64,000 bases of DNA from Dendrolimus kikuchii (GCA_019925095.2 CM034398.1:13531001-13595000); one strand, 5' to 3'. Shown: positions 34,537-45,503, counted from the first letter of the stretch. A program made the numbers and translations. The notes: generated from the letters alone by a model not told the origin.

Positions 34537-35694
34537 CGAGTATTATTCGTGCAGTCTAATATGTAACAACATAATACTTATAATGTTATGTAAATAAGTG
34601 AGAGTTAATCCCGGATACGATAAACACGGACATGTGATCGTGAAGCAAAACACTGACCGGGCCTAAACCAGTCTGGCACATGCATGGCTCTATAAATCTC
34701 GGTGCATAGGAAAGTGGCCTGTTGGCATTTTTGCGGTTTTCACCGTGAACAAGCTTTCTCTGCTCCAGGCCATGTTCAGAAAACATTTCTAAGAAATTAA
34801 TTTTAATAACGAATATCTATTGAAACCTGCCATAAAATAAAAAGGGCCTTTATAGTTTAATGAGTTTATAGGTAGTAAATTTAAATTAGTTGTTGCTTAA
34901 TTAAACGCGGTTCTCACCGTATTGATATTGTTACGAATTTGCGTGACTCGAAATTAAATGTCGAATAAATTTACACAAACTTTATTAGAAGTACACTCTC
35001 GTAATACACAGTTTTTACCAGCACAAACAATTACAACAAGTCCAGACAGTAAAACAAAAGATCGTAATACTATAAAACGTGAAGTCGATTGATGAGAGAT
35101 TACCATTCCGAATGTACACTTAATATCTTAATAGCTCTGTCTCAACTGGCCAATCTTATTTATTCGCAAAATAGACATGGACCCCAATAAACATGCATTC
35201 ATCGTAATTTTAAAACCTGCAAGCTTAATTCGATACAACATGTCTTTTAAGAACTCGCAACGAAACTTAACCATAAAAACGGTTAATGATGTCTAATTCG
35301 AAGGCCAGCCTTATACACAAAAGAGTTAGCGATTGACAATAAGGGGTTATATTTCATTACTTAGAAAATTAACGCAAAAAAATGACAGTGGACAATTATA
35401 AAAAGAATTACAGGTAATTTAAATTTACCAAGGGTACTAAAACACGTGTTCGCGAAACCAAAAGATATCGAGTTGCCGATTACGGCATTGCAACAATATG
35501 GTGATCATACAAGTCACAAAGCACGTAGTTTGCCACTGGACGCCTTACGTCTACATTTACGTCCATATAGGTAGCCGCTTGTATTTGAATAGTGAAATCA
35601 GAAATACGTTGTGTTGGAGATTTGATTACGCATACTATATATACCCATTTCATGTGTATGAAGATACTAATGAAAGTAGATAACGCTAAAAATG
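34537..35694. other. No gene recognised
   Basis: AT-rich, nothing recognised. Confidence 0.6.
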
Positions 35695-35790
35695 TATTTC
35701 AAGATGATAATAGCAAGTGGAGATCCATCGTCTCTGCCTACCCCTCTGAGAAACAGGGGTGACAATATGTATTAATGTATATATAACATA
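35695..35790 (+). pseudogene. LINE C-terminal relic related to LINE-Y
   Basis: DDNSKWRSIVSAYPSEKQG then TGA (35760-35762) parallels the LINE-Y ending KWRSVVRAYPARELA. The following ATGTATTAATGTATATATA resembles the LINE-Y tail. Only about 20 codons survive, so it is a related subfamily or a sister LINE. Confidence 0.55.
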
Positions 35791-36534
35791 CCGAAACATT
35801 TATATGAAAACTTAATCTTAATGGCTTACTAAATACGCGATCGGCAAGAAATATTTTAGAATCCAATATATTTATGAGCTATGTCCGCAGACATACATTC
35901 TCAAATTAATCTTAGTAGCTAGTTATACAAATGCTAATTGCTACAACGTACTATTAAGCTTCCACACCTGACGGTGTTAACACATAATGAGCCGAAAAGC
36001 CCTGAAAGCTTTCAGATAAAGTAGGACACGCTAATGTTTTGTCCATTATGAACTCTGCCCGGAGCTTCAGCAAAAGGAAAAATCTTATATAAATGAAAAC
36101 ATAACCATTGAATACTTAATTTGATATTTTAAATACGACACAAAATATTTGAATACAACATTTGTATGGATCCGTAAGATAGGTAGATAGTAAGAAAGTA
36201 CGTTAGTAAGTTTTAGTACATTAATATTAATTACAGCTGAAGATTGAAACAATGGGTGGTCTTATCCCCCTAAGCTACCTTTTGCAGACGACCCAGGTGA
36301 TGAAGTGTCACAAAATGCAATGACGATGGTGTGCAAATTAGTTAAAAAGATATTTAAATGAATAGAGACTAATGAATTAACCTATCCCGCTGTTTGTGGT
36401 GATAAGGATTCTACGTCAATCTTAAATTGAAAATACATATTATAAACTAAATTTTAGCTTTACAGATTAATTAGTTCACGTAAACTTTGAATCCATATCC
36501 CATTAGAATGTCCTCTTGTATAAGAAAAATATAA
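35791..36534. other. No gene recognised
   Basis: AT-rich, nothing recognised. Confidence 0.6.
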
Positions 36535-36802
36535 TTTTTTTTTATCGTCCGAGTTCAGCAGACAGGCAGACGGCCCACATGATGGATAACAGTTATCATC
36601 GCCTATGGATATTTGTAACACGGAACCTGACTACTAATGCCGGAACACATCTTAAGGTTGTTATGGCGGCATACACTAGATCAAGGATGGTAACTATATA
36701 CATGGGCTAATACCCTACCACCTGGCTGCGAGTTGTTTTGTGGCCTCTTAAGACAGACCGCCCGGCCGCAGGCAACTTTTTATTTCTTCGTTCCTTCACG
36801 GA
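36535..36802 (-). mobile_element. SINE-X copy 4
   Basis: Carries both ends (T run at 36535-36543; minus-strand start near CCGTGAAGGAACG) but lacks part of the centre, including most of the TTAAGGGAGACTGG region seen in other copies. Confidence 0.75.
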
Positions 36803-36817
36803 AGACAAATAAAGACA

Positions 36818-36859
36818 GATATATTCATATATGTGTACATACACATATATGAATATATC
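36818..36859. repeat. Perfect hairpin, 20-bp arms, 2-base loop
   Basis: GATATATTCATATATGTGTA, CA, then its exact complement. Pairing can continue outward past one mismatch. It sits 16 bp beyond SINE-X copy 4. Confidence 0.9.
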
Positions 36860-36899
36860 CGTCCTTATCCATCCAAAATGTGTGATATTCGGTAGGTAA

Positions 36900-36947
36900 T
36901 CCTTTATAATTTTGGTAATATAGGTACATTACCAAAATTATAAAGGA
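36900..36947. repeat. Perfect hairpin, 20-bp arms, 8-base loop
   Basis: TCCTTTATAATTTTGGTAAT, loop ATAGGTAC, then its exact complement. Lies 40 bp after the previous hairpin and shares no sequence with it. Confidence 0.9.
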
Positions 36948-37230
36948 CTAACAATCAATATTCAAACAACTAAACTAAACAACTTTCAGAATAACTACCA
37001 GAAATAATAATAACACCTAGTTAGAAAAGCTCTTGCTGAGTGAAAGGCTAAATTCGGAAGACGGCACTCCAGGTCACACGTCTAATCTGAAGGAAGATTC
37101 TGTTCCTGGAGTCCTATCTACCAGTAGCTTGCTCCAATATTTTTTCCTTAATAAATATTTTCAAATTTTTAACGATGTATATTTAAAAATGACAATTTTG
37201 TGAAAATAATTAAATCTTAACTACAGTTAA

Positions 37231-37320
37231 TAATAAAACGCGAATGTTAGTTTTTTATTTGTGACGTTTCGATTGACAAATATAACCGAAGAGATAGAGC
37301 GCTCCGACCGCGTTTTATTA
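37231..37320. repeat. 90-bp segment with 12-bp inverted ends
   Basis: TAATAAAACGCG and CGCGTTTTATTA bracket 66 bp that include GTGACGTTTCG. That motif also occurs near the palindromic repeat at 46.7 kb (GAAACGTC), so it may be a very short relative. Confidence 0.55.
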
Positions 37321-38089
37321 GCGCCACCGTTCAATACACTAACATGCCAACGATAGTGACAATATAGTTTTAATTTGTTACTCTTGTTGTTAGTTCAACC
37401 TTCGCTTCGTTGAATGGCGTTACGGGTATAGTTCGAATTTCTAAGAATTATAACATGCTCACGTCATGACATATATATCCCTTGTTAATGTGAGTGAAGC
37501 TGCGAGCAAAATCTAGTAGATAATAATAACAAAAAATATTTAATAAGGTTCTTTCAGTAAATCGGGGCTTATTTTTCACGGAATTAAGAGAGCGTATTGT
37601 ACAGAGGATGTAATTAAGTAAGACTGGCCGGAAATCGTGCACCTTACGTTAGGCCGCCACGGCTCATTGCACACCCTCAGGTGATAAAGGCGTTAAATAC
37701 GATTAAGAGGTCCCTAATGGGACCACCCCGATAACACCCGATACTCTCTCTTATCACACTTCGACCCTATTTCCTCAATTACAGGATCAAGGAGAAGTAA
37801 TGAAATGAGAGTAATCATTATCTCATTCGTTTATTCTTTTCCGTCCCGCTGTCCGCGTCGGTTCCTTAAAGCATTAAAAGACTGTTTCGGATTATCACAC
37901 AATTTATTCAGGTGCTTAATTTGAGCGACTCTCCCACTTTGCGTACAATTTATTTTTATTTCACTTCAATATGGGTTTGGGACCATGGAAATTTACCTTC
38001 GGTTTTCAGTGAAAGCTTCTTTGTAAGTTCCTTTGTGTCACTGCGTAACGTAAATACTGTAGGTACTATTAAACCTAAAACGTAAACGG
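37321..38089. other. No gene recognised; single-copy GC-richer patch
   Basis: About 37590-37930 is GC-richer and not repeated in the window, with a GGTCCC-TAAT-GGGACC inverted pair near 37710 and several GATAA-type words. Possible conserved non-coding DNA; no direct evidence. Confidence 0.4.
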
Positions 38090-38345
38090 CCCCTATGGTT
38101 GAGCGGGTTAAGCGTTTGCCGGCTTATTTCACTACAACGCAGAGGCTTCGGGTTCGAATCCTGGTAAGGTAAATTTCGGAAAAAAAATCTTCGTTATTTA
38201 CCATGGTCTGGGTGTCTGGGATCGGGCCCAGAGTGGTCCGTTGTATATTACCCATAATACAAGAGTAAATTGTTTAATATGATGATATGTGTGTGATTGT
38301 CTGCACATTATTATTGTACTTTAATAAAGGTTCTTAAATAAGTTG
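38090..38345 (+). mobile_element. tRNA-headed SINE-M, full-length copy
   Basis: A box TGGTTGAGCGGG (38096-38107) and perfect B box GGTTCGAATCC (38151-38161) at tRNA spacing form an internal RNA polymerase III promoter. The body has GTCTGGGTGTCTGGG, GGGCCCAGAGTGG and TGTATATTACCCATAAT, then TGTGTGTGATTGTCTGCAC and a TTTAATAAAGG end. The body resembles the Metulj-type SINEs of butterflies (family knowledge). Two reverse-oriented copies lie at 26.1 and 13.4 kb. Confidence 0.8.
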
Positions 38346-38531
38346 TCCTCTCTATTTCTGTCTTGCAACTATAATATTATCCTCACTGTAACGGAAGCCT
38401 TCCTTTTACTCATTATTAAAGACTGCATGTCCTTTAACGACTTCGATAGTCTAGTTGACAGTCAAATCTTTTTAAGTCGAATTAGTCCAGCATCTTATTA
38501 ACTATTATTTAAATTTTAATAAAATGTTGTA

Positions 38532-39160
38532 TTTTTTTTGTTATTCCGTATAGGTTCGCGTTTGACCATTATCTCGCTCGATTTGAGCGGAGATATAGTA
38601 TAAGATCGAGCACGCTTACTTAGAAGGTACCTATTCACACGAGACTTGAAGACACCCAGGTTGTAGGTTTCGGGAAAAACAGACTCCGGCAGTGAGTTCC
38701 ACTCCTTTGCGGTGCGCATAATGAAGGTGGACTCAAAGCGCTTTGTTCGTATAGATGGTATGTCCACCATATAGCGGTGCCGCATGCCAGTGCGTCTGGT
38801 TGTCCGATAATGGAAGGGAGACGGCGGGATGAGATTGAAAAGCTCCAATGCACACTCTCCAAAATGTATCCGATAGAAAACCGACAAGCTGGCAACCCTG
38901 CGTCGATGTTCGTGACTTTGAATTTGTCATTAAATAACTGGTCGTTGCCTATCAACTTCCTGGCTCTCCGCTCAATCGATTCTAGTGCCTCGAGTTGGTA
39001 TTTAGCTGAGCCATCCCAAAGATGAGAACACTACTCCATACATGCCCGTATTTGTGCTTTATACAGCATCAGCAACTGTTCTAAACTGAAGTACTGCCTC
39101 ACCTTTGCTAGTATGCCCAGCTTTTTAGCTGCAGTTTGGGCTAAACATTCACTTTAATAT
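38532..39160 (-). pseudogene. LINE-J1 ORF2 C-terminal region (copy 2)
   Basis: Reading minus from about 39150: AAKKLGILAKVRQYFSLEQL, LLMLYKAQIRACME, stop, CSHLWDGSAKYQLEALESIE, RRARKLIGNDQLFND, then, after a frame change, VFYRIHFGECALELFNLIPP and [19 protein letters not shown], ending at 38516-38518. This is the region after reverse transcriptase in Jockey/CR1-type insect LINEs. It carries one stop and at least one frameshift. The 3' end (GTTTGACC on plus) and the A tail (T run 38532-38539) match the copy at 5.5 kb, with the last coding triplets lying in that tail. Same orientation as copy 1. Confidence 0.8.
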
Positions 39161-39430
39161 GTATTTCTTCTTACGGTCTTAACTTAAATAATTTAATAAA
39201 AAAAATTATATGCAATGAAGATTCCAGAAAGGAATCATAATTATGCGGACTTACACAAAGACGTGACTTTCAAATGTTAAAATTAGTTTTAAAGATCTGT
39301 CCAATAACACCCTTCACGCGTTTGTGCTCTATCCTTTTAATATCCCTCAGTTACATGTATGGCCACCTAATTTTCAGTTATTAGCAGATTCCTTCCTTCA
39401 ATATTTTATCTATATCTATAATGTCAACAG
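39161..39430. other. No gene recognised
   Basis: AT-rich, nothing recognised. Confidence 0.6.
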
Positions 39431-39622
39431 TTTTTTTTTATCGCTGAAGCAAAGCAGACAGGCTGACGGCCCAACTGTAATGAAAAGTGATTACCGTCGC
39501 CTATGGACATTAGCAATACCAGAGGTACTGCCAATATGCTGGCAGCCTTGAAGAAGAAACTGGAACCTGGCCACTGATACCGGAACACAACTCAAGATTG
39601 TTATGGCGGCACACTCTAGACA
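39431..39622 (-). mobile_element. SINE-X copy 5, truncated
   Basis: A T run (39431-39439) and the first ~180 bp of the minus-strand 3' part are present; the 5' third is missing. Its AATACCAGAGG variant groups it with copy 3. Confidence 0.75.
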
Positions 39623-40387
39623 TAGATGGATAGAAACAAATTATATCATTCTGTTTTTGCTATTTGACTGCGGAATCCGAAAGGGATTATTGTTTTTAAT
39701 AAATATTCATTAATTTTGATAATTATGCTAACCCAATTTAATATAACAATCGACTGTGAAGTTTATCCTTAAAAGTAGCAGCGAGTGCGCTATGACAAGT
39801 CGCCGAGCTGCGCGTACGAACTAGCACGCCTAACTTATAATGAGTTAGATTTGTCTCTGGAGAGAAGGATAAGATTCAACCAGAGTCGAACAGCGTACCG
39901 TACCGCATTGGAACTTTCAACAATTATGAAAGTGCAAATACGCATTAGATTGAACACACATTTTGGGGTGCAATCATTAAAGTTCGATCATAGCCCCGTT
40001 GCCGTGAGCTCTAAGTGCGCTCCGCATTTGCACTCTGCCGACCCGTTGGCAGTTCAATCGAAACTTTTGATTAAAATCAAGCAAACCAAGAGCGCTGTGC
40101 ACTGATTCGAAATGAATGTGGATATCTTTATTTGAACTCCGTGTGTTATGTTCAGATTTGGAAACTATGATTGGAACTCGATGTTTATACAATCGATTTA
40201 CTGAACACATGGCGTGATCATTGCCATTTGAACTGTTCCGTAGTTAACGAGTTATCCGCTTTTTAGTTGGATGTTTCCCGTTGACCAGCTTTCAATTTAT
40301 TTTGCACAATGAAATGTTAACGAAACTAATATTAACAATGCTTGCCGTGATTAGAGGGTTCGTTTTTACTTCGTATAGCAAATTAAT
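39623..40387. other. No gene recognised; GC-richer single-copy patch
   Basis: About 39770-40240 is GC-richer, with no copy elsewhere here. GTGCAAAT(A/G)CG occurs near 39930 and inverted near 40025. Opposing frames of 106 and 77 codons have no recognised family. Confidence 0.45.
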
Positions 40388-40474
40388 ACATACATACATA
40401 ACTTCACGCCAGTTCCCTTAGGCACGACCAACAGAGCGCCATTCAGGCTTATTCTAAACACACCTCACTTGCTT
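40388..40474 (-). pseudogene. LINE-Y copy 3 (87 bp)
   Basis: Only the last ~22 codons and the (ACAT)n tail remain, flanked by AATTAAT at 40381-40387 and 40475-40481. It has a short internal deletion where other copies read GCGGGGTA. Confidence 0.75.
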
Positions 40475-40481
40475 AATTAAT

Positions 40482-41154
40482 ATTAAGAATATTAATTAAT
40501 ATTATAAATTAATAATACCATCAAATTATTCTGTAGCTTGAAAAATCAAGCTAACAGTGAGATAGACATTTATAATTAGGAAACTTCTAGAATTACTTAA
40601 TTTTTTTAGCATTTATGAAGCATTGTTTAATTTTTAATTTAATTTATATTTTAGTTATGAATTTGATTTATATTTCTAATAGATCATCGAGGAAAACGTA
40701 TGTACCTACGTTTCCTATATAAGACGATGACCTAGACTCAGTATTCTACTTATAGTCTTAAAGGATTATACTTAGATAGAATACAATGTAAATAAGTTAA
40801 GCTTTCTTTCTTATATTGATAATATTTTAGTTTAATAAATTTTAGTTAGTTAATTAAAATTAAGGACAAAAATCTAGTATACATTAAAATATTAATTATA
40901 ATAAAACACAATTTTAAACCCGATAAAACATGGTTTTAAATAAATAATAATTGTATTAGATTTTATTGCGTGTTAGTATCTGAATAAAAACTTATATTAA
41001 CATAAACATATTTGCATACACATTGTCTTAAGATTTTTAAAACCTGAACAGTGTCAATTGCTTAATAACTTCTGTATTAGAAAGCAATTGTGCAATGTAT
41101 ATTATTACATCGAATAAGTTGCTGTAAAAACATCCACCAATTTATAATGCCTCT
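40482..41154. other. AT-rich; contains one dispersed short repeat
   Basis: A ~75-bp repeat at 40726-40800 matches 59435-59508 inverted, with GTATTCTA...TAGAATAC ends. Otherwise very AT-rich. Confidence 0.55.
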
Positions 41155-41444
41155 GTTACACCTGGGATAGTGTTAGTTTTAATGAAGTAAATAAAAAGAG
41201 CCAGAGATACATAAATATGAATAAAAGATTTAGCTAGACGTATTGCTGGGGAGTTTTTTGCCACTTCTTCTTCTTAAAGACCAATAACATGTTGCGAAGC
41301 GGTATCCATAGAATAGAAAGTTGATCATAAATTTTAATTTATATGTATAACCTTCAAAAAAGGTCCTATAGTAGAACTTACTTTGAATAAAACCTTTTAA
41401 ATTTGAAATTGAATTTCATTGTGTCCAAATGCGACTTACTTATA
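41155..41444 (+). repeat. Repeat Z copy 1, left part, with an inserted retroposon-like end
   Basis: AATGCCTCTGTTACACCTGG (about 41150-41170) and TGTGTCCAAATGCGACTTAC (about 41420-41440) are adjacent in the copy at 47.8 kb. Here about 240 bp separate them, containing GCCACTTCTTCTTCTT and ending TACTTTGAATAAAA...AAATTTGAAATTGAA, a familiar short retroposon 3' end. Confidence 0.55.
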
Positions 41445-42591
41445 CATACATACATAACTTAATAAATAATAATATTACATAACATCTAAATAAATTAATT
41501 GTTCTTTCATCTGGCAAACAAAAAAAAACTGTAATAATAACAATTCCTCTAATAAAGCCAAAAATCTATCTTCAAACTATATGTATAGGTAAGTGTTTTG
41601 AACAGGTGAAATCTTCCTAGCTGCATGCGATTAATCAGTCTATACCCATTGCCTATTTGCGACAATTGGCTCGTTGTTGGAATGTGGAAGACAAAAGACC
41701 CAGACTGACTGGTTAATTTGTAACGGACAGACTCTTTAAACGTACGTATTTATGATTCAACATTGCAACTTTTAATGTAGTCTTGGAGACGAGAATCTGT
41801 TTATTACATATACATACATACATAACTTCACGCCAATTCCCTTACGGGGTAGGCACGAACAACAGAGCGCCATTTAGGCTTATTCTTACACACCTTACTT
41901 GCTTCTTTGACATTCATAGTTCTTGTCATGCACACTCGTCTGTTCTTAAGGCTCCTGACATCACCTTCTGCTAGTACACGATCAATTTGATCATGAAAGG
42001 TGTGTCGTGGCCTTCCACGACTTCTGCATCCATCCACTTTTGCATTGTATATCTGTTTAGTCATTCTTTCATCATGCATTCCTTCCACATGCCCGAACCA
42101 CCGGAGCATTCCTTTCCTTACCTTCACCCCGACACTCTCTTTCAGACCAACTCTCTTTCTTACTTCGGTATTACGAACGCGGTCCGCGAGCGTCACTCCG
42201 CAGATTTTGCGCAGTGCTCGCATCTCGACCGCGTTTACTCTACTTTCATGCTCTCTCTTCCATACCCAACTCTCGCTTCCATACGTAAGCGTAGGTACCA
42301 GCACCGCGTTGTGTGTGACAGCTGGGCCTTCTGGCTGAGGTTCTTAGCTTCTTCCTAGAAGTTTACCTAACGCTTCATTCACACTATTCCCCAAATTAAC
42401 TCTTCTTTCTATATCAGCGGTGTACCTTCCATCCTTGCTAAAAGCACATCCAAGATATACAAACTCATTTACTTGCTCCAACATAACATCATCGACCATT
42501 ATCCTTGCATTCGTTCTGGTTTCTTCTCTTTCAAACACCATAACCTTTGTATTCTTCGCATTCAAATGTAAGTCTCTCGCCTGACAGTCAT
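41445..42591 (-). mobile_element. LINE-Y copy 4, longest, interrupted by a 348-bp insert
   Basis: The exact 10-bp target duplication CTTACTTATA lies at 41435-41444 and 42592-42601. Inside, 20 bp of the tail end (TATACATACATACATAACTT) occur twice, at 41441-41460 and 41809-41828, bracketing 348 bp of unrelated AT-rich sequence (41461-41808). The remaining LINE runs 41829-42591. Repeat Z resumes right after, so the host repeat, LINE and inner insert form three nested layers. Confidence 0.75.
41828..42591 (-). pseudogene. LINE-Y ORF2, post-RT region
   Basis: On minus, from about 42585: LHLNAKNTKVMVFEREE, VNEFVYLGCAFSKDGRYTAD, VNEALGKLL, then a stop/frame change near 42350, then VLVPTLTYGSESWVWKREHE, EMRALRKICGVTLADRVRN, LRWFGHVEGMHDERMTKQ and the common C-terminus to RAYPVRELA (stop at 41828-41830). 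YLG near the end of the reverse transcriptase, the LTYGSESW and RWFGHV blocks are standard in RTE-type and related LINEs. The catalytic YADD region is absent by 5' truncation. The most complete family member here. Confidence 0.85.
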
Positions 42592-42601
42592 CTTACTTAT
42601 A

Positions 42602-42750
42602 GTCTCAAAAAATAGCGCCGTTAATGATTAGCTAGCTAGTTAGTTATTGTGTATACATCTATTAATGTTTAACGTCATTAACAATGTCGCATCCCAAATA
42701 GCGACCTTTGGATACATTTGCGTGGCACAGGCGCTCACACTAATGTTATC
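42602..42750 (+). repeat. Repeat Z copy 1, right part
   Basis: GATTAGCTAGCTAGTTAG and CAATGTTTAACGTCATTAAC-type sequence match about 47890-47960, giving the continuation after the LINE-Y insertion point. Confidence 0.6.
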
Positions 42751-43242
42751 TCGGGTGTAGCATAAAAGAAAGAGAAATTTCTTGTACCACCTCAAACATT
42801 TAGTAGGTAATGTACCAACCCTTTCAAATATAGATATGCATTAATATAAACAGCTTGTTACAACAAAAAGTTCATTACCAGTGTCCCTTCGGGCGCGAAA
42901 GGTGTTAAGTTAAAAGGTCGTCAAAACGCCACATGCAAAAATCATCTGTGATCCTTTCAGGGGTGAGGTGCCTTTAGAAATTAATCGGATTAATATGAGG
43001 GTTGGGGTTGTGTACGGTGTGCTTGTACGATGGCAGGGGGTGGCAGCGATGCCGCGGCGCACGTCTACGGGCCCAGTTCTACTATTACTATATCGTCAAA
43101 AACACCAGACACTATCGCCTCAATAGTATAGTAGTGTTAACGATAGATTTCGTCGGATGAACGGCCCGCTCGGTGTTGCCTATAAAATAAATAAATTAGA
43201 AAATTAAATACAAATAATAAATAATATAAATATATAATTTAA
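42751..43242. other. No gene recognised
   Basis: About 43000-43160 is GC-richer; nothing recognised. Confidence 0.5.
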
Positions 43243-43660
43243 ACTAGCTGACCCGGCAAACTTCGTACCGCCTCAGAATCAATAAATAAAAAAGCTCAAT
43301 GATAATTGCAGAATGTTTCAACTTTAGTAAAAAATGTGGTCAAAATTTAACCGGAACGAACATCAAACGTTTGACATTCAAAACCAAAAAAATGTAAAAA
43401 AAACTTCACTTTTAAATTTAATTTGATTTCTGAACGACTTTTAAATTTAATTGATTTCTAAACGACGGGACGAACATCAAATGTTTGACAGGTAGGAATA
43501 GTTTCTAAGAGAAAGTGAAATTATTGTTTTTACTATATTCCAAGCAATTTTATCATATTTACTCACCTTTTAAACCTTCCCTGGACTTCCACAAATAATT
43601 CAAGTTCTCGAGTTTTAGCGAGACTGACGAACAGCAATTCATTTTATATATATAGATATA
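43243..43660 (+). repeat. Interspersed short repeat (CTAGCTGACCCGGCAAAC type)
   Basis: Starts CTAGCTGACCCGGCAAACTT and ends AACCTTCCCTGGACTTCCAC, TTCTCGAGTTTTAGCGAGAC, then ATATATATAGAT: first and last blocks of a repeat common in insects. Inside, GAACATCAAACGTTTGACA and a variant occur twice (about 43358 and 43472), an internal duplication. Confidence 0.6.
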
Positions 43661-44514
43661 CATATATAACATGTATACTATTTCTGTATTTACCTATGTG
43701 TTTTGTTTATAAATAATAGCAAATTGATTGCCAAGAGAGTAAGCGAATGCACACGAACTTCACTCGGAGTTGGCCCGAACCAGTTGCCCACGACTACCGA
43801 CCGTGCTATACGTGCCATACATTCGATTCTCTCTAAGCACTCAACGGCTAACTTTCAAACCCTAAAAAACCTTATTTTCATTCTCCTTTGCACAATTGAA
43901 CGTTGTGTCCTTTACAAGTATTTTTGCCTGATTTCAGTTTTCTGTTAATCCCAAAGCGTGCTTGCGGCAAGCCACTCTATCTTTATAAATATTAATAAGC
44001 AAAAACTCGCGAAATAAATGTTTATTTTGGTAGCTTTTCGATACTCATTTTGGTTAACGCCATTTCTGCTAGTGGTAATACCAATTTTTTTCAACTACTA
44101 TTTTGTCGCGACGATGTTGAAAATATATTGTTTTAGTAGAATACGCATTTTTGACACTATCGCAATGGAATCATACTTTAAATATCTTCGCAACATCAAG
44201 ATATTAAAATAGCAGAATAGTGCCCCCAGTATATTCCCGCAGGACGCGCTCCGCACTGCTACAACCTCTGATGCGGAAATTCCATTAACGGCCACGAATT
44301 TACTGCTGTTCGGAATTTAGATGCCATCGATTTTAAATGGAAATTAGCATCTATAAATTACCCTCAAAGACTACAATCACTCTTATTTTATATTTCTCTA
44401 TTTCGCACTTTAACCGAAAAAAATATTATAAATATTTAATTTTAATAGAACAACGGCTTACCGTTACAAAAATAAATTATTATATACAATTAATAAAGTG
44501 TCTGTCTGTGACTT
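43661..44514. other. No gene recognised
   Basis: AT-rich with small unremarkable frames; nothing recognised. Confidence 0.55.
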
Positions 44515-44690
44515 TATAATATTTTTTTATTCCCTAAGACAGGCAAGCAGGCAGATGGCCGTCTTGACGAAAGGTGGTTACCGTCACCTATGAACGTTTG
44601 CAACACCAGGGGCGTTGGCTACTAGCTGCCGACCTCTAAGAAGTTTATAACGCCTTTCTTAAAAAACTCCATATCATAGCCAATTTTTAA
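44515..44690 (-). pseudogene. LINE-J2 3' end with last ORF2 codons
   Basis: On minus, YDMEFFKKGVI (about 44680-44648) corresponds to YNMEIFKEGVI in the 48.8-kb copy. The 3' UTR follows with GGTGTTGCAAACGTTCATAG and GGCCATCTGCCTGCTTGCC, then AATAAAAAAA. This 3' UTR end is what SINE-X shares. Confidence 0.7.
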
Positions 44691-44762
44691 ATTTAATTGA
44701 AAATTGACATTTATTCATTACTATCATGGAAAAAGATTTTTTCTCTATCTATAGAAATACGT

Positions 44763-44857
44763 AAGAATGTGTGTGTGTAAGAATAAGCCTAAATGGCACT
44801 CTTTTGTTCGTGCCTACCCCGCAAGGGAACTGGCGTGAAGTTATGTATGTATGTATG
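44763..44857 (+). pseudogene. LINE-Y copy 5 (95 bp)
   Basis: Holds the last ~20 codons (KWHSFVRAYPARELA, stop) and (TATG)n tail. TATAGAAATACG flanks it exactly at 44751-44762 and 44858-44869. Confidence 0.85.
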
Positions 44858-45079
44858 TATAGAAATACGACTATTTCTACTACACTACTTAATCAGTTCA
44901 GTCGTCTGTGTTTTTTTATTATATTTTTGTTTTAGTTTAGTTTATATTCTGTGTAGTTCTAAATAAGATTTTTCTCTTTCTTTCTTCTTCTAAAAATTTA
45001 TCATCAATGAGCTCCGAAACAGCACAATGGAGTTCAATAAAAAAATTAAGGTTTAAGAACGGATTATCAGATATTTTGG

Positions 45080-45190
45080 TATGTTCCATTTCGATATCAT
45101 GCAGAGATCAGAAAACATGAACATAGATGTTTGTAATGCCCATCCATACATGCGCGAACGAAGTCATGGGCACAGACAGCTATTAGATTT
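45080..45190 (+). repeat. End of an interspersed short repeat
   Basis: CATGCGCGAACGAAGTCATG then GGCACAGACAGCTATTAG is the usual 3' end (GCGAACGAAGTCGCGGGC...AGCTAGT type) of short lepidopteran repeats. Confidence 0.45.
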
Positions 45191-45403
45191 TTACGTAATC
45201 CGAAATATGTTAATAACATTTTAAATAATTCTTCAGATCAGAATAAATTATTATATACTCTATAAAACAGCATTAAATTAACCTTTATGAAGTTTTAGTA
45301 CAGAAAACAATAAACAATATTAATTTCGAGACTTCAAAAGAGTTAATATCTGAAATATTATGATTAGCACTTATTATTGTGTTAACATGCTATTATAATA
45401 AAT

Positions 45404-45493
45404 CTAAGTGAGGTGTGTAAGAATGGGCCTAAATGGCGCTCTGTTGTTCGTGCCTACCCCGCAAGGGAACTGGCGTGAAGTTATGTATGTATG
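45404..45493 (+). pseudogene. LINE-Y copy 6 (90 bp)
   Basis: Holds the last ~23 codons and the tail. TATAATAAAT flanks it exactly at 45394-45403 and 45494-45503. Confidence 0.85.
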
Positions 45494-45503
45494 TATAATA
45501 AAT

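Noticed and set aside
38096..38165. Possible tRNA gene
   Set aside because: A and B boxes are present, but the sequence does not fold into a full cloverleaf and is joined to a SINE body.
40716..40742. TATATAAG followed by TCAGT, resembling a promoter
   Set aside because: Spacing is short (24 bases) and the Inr-like end lies in a dispersed repeat also found at 59.4-59.5 kb.
41987..42358. Plus-strand frames of 112-123 codons opposite LINE-Y (also at 63.54-63.86 kb)
   Set aside because: Antisense shadows of the LINE-Y reading frame.
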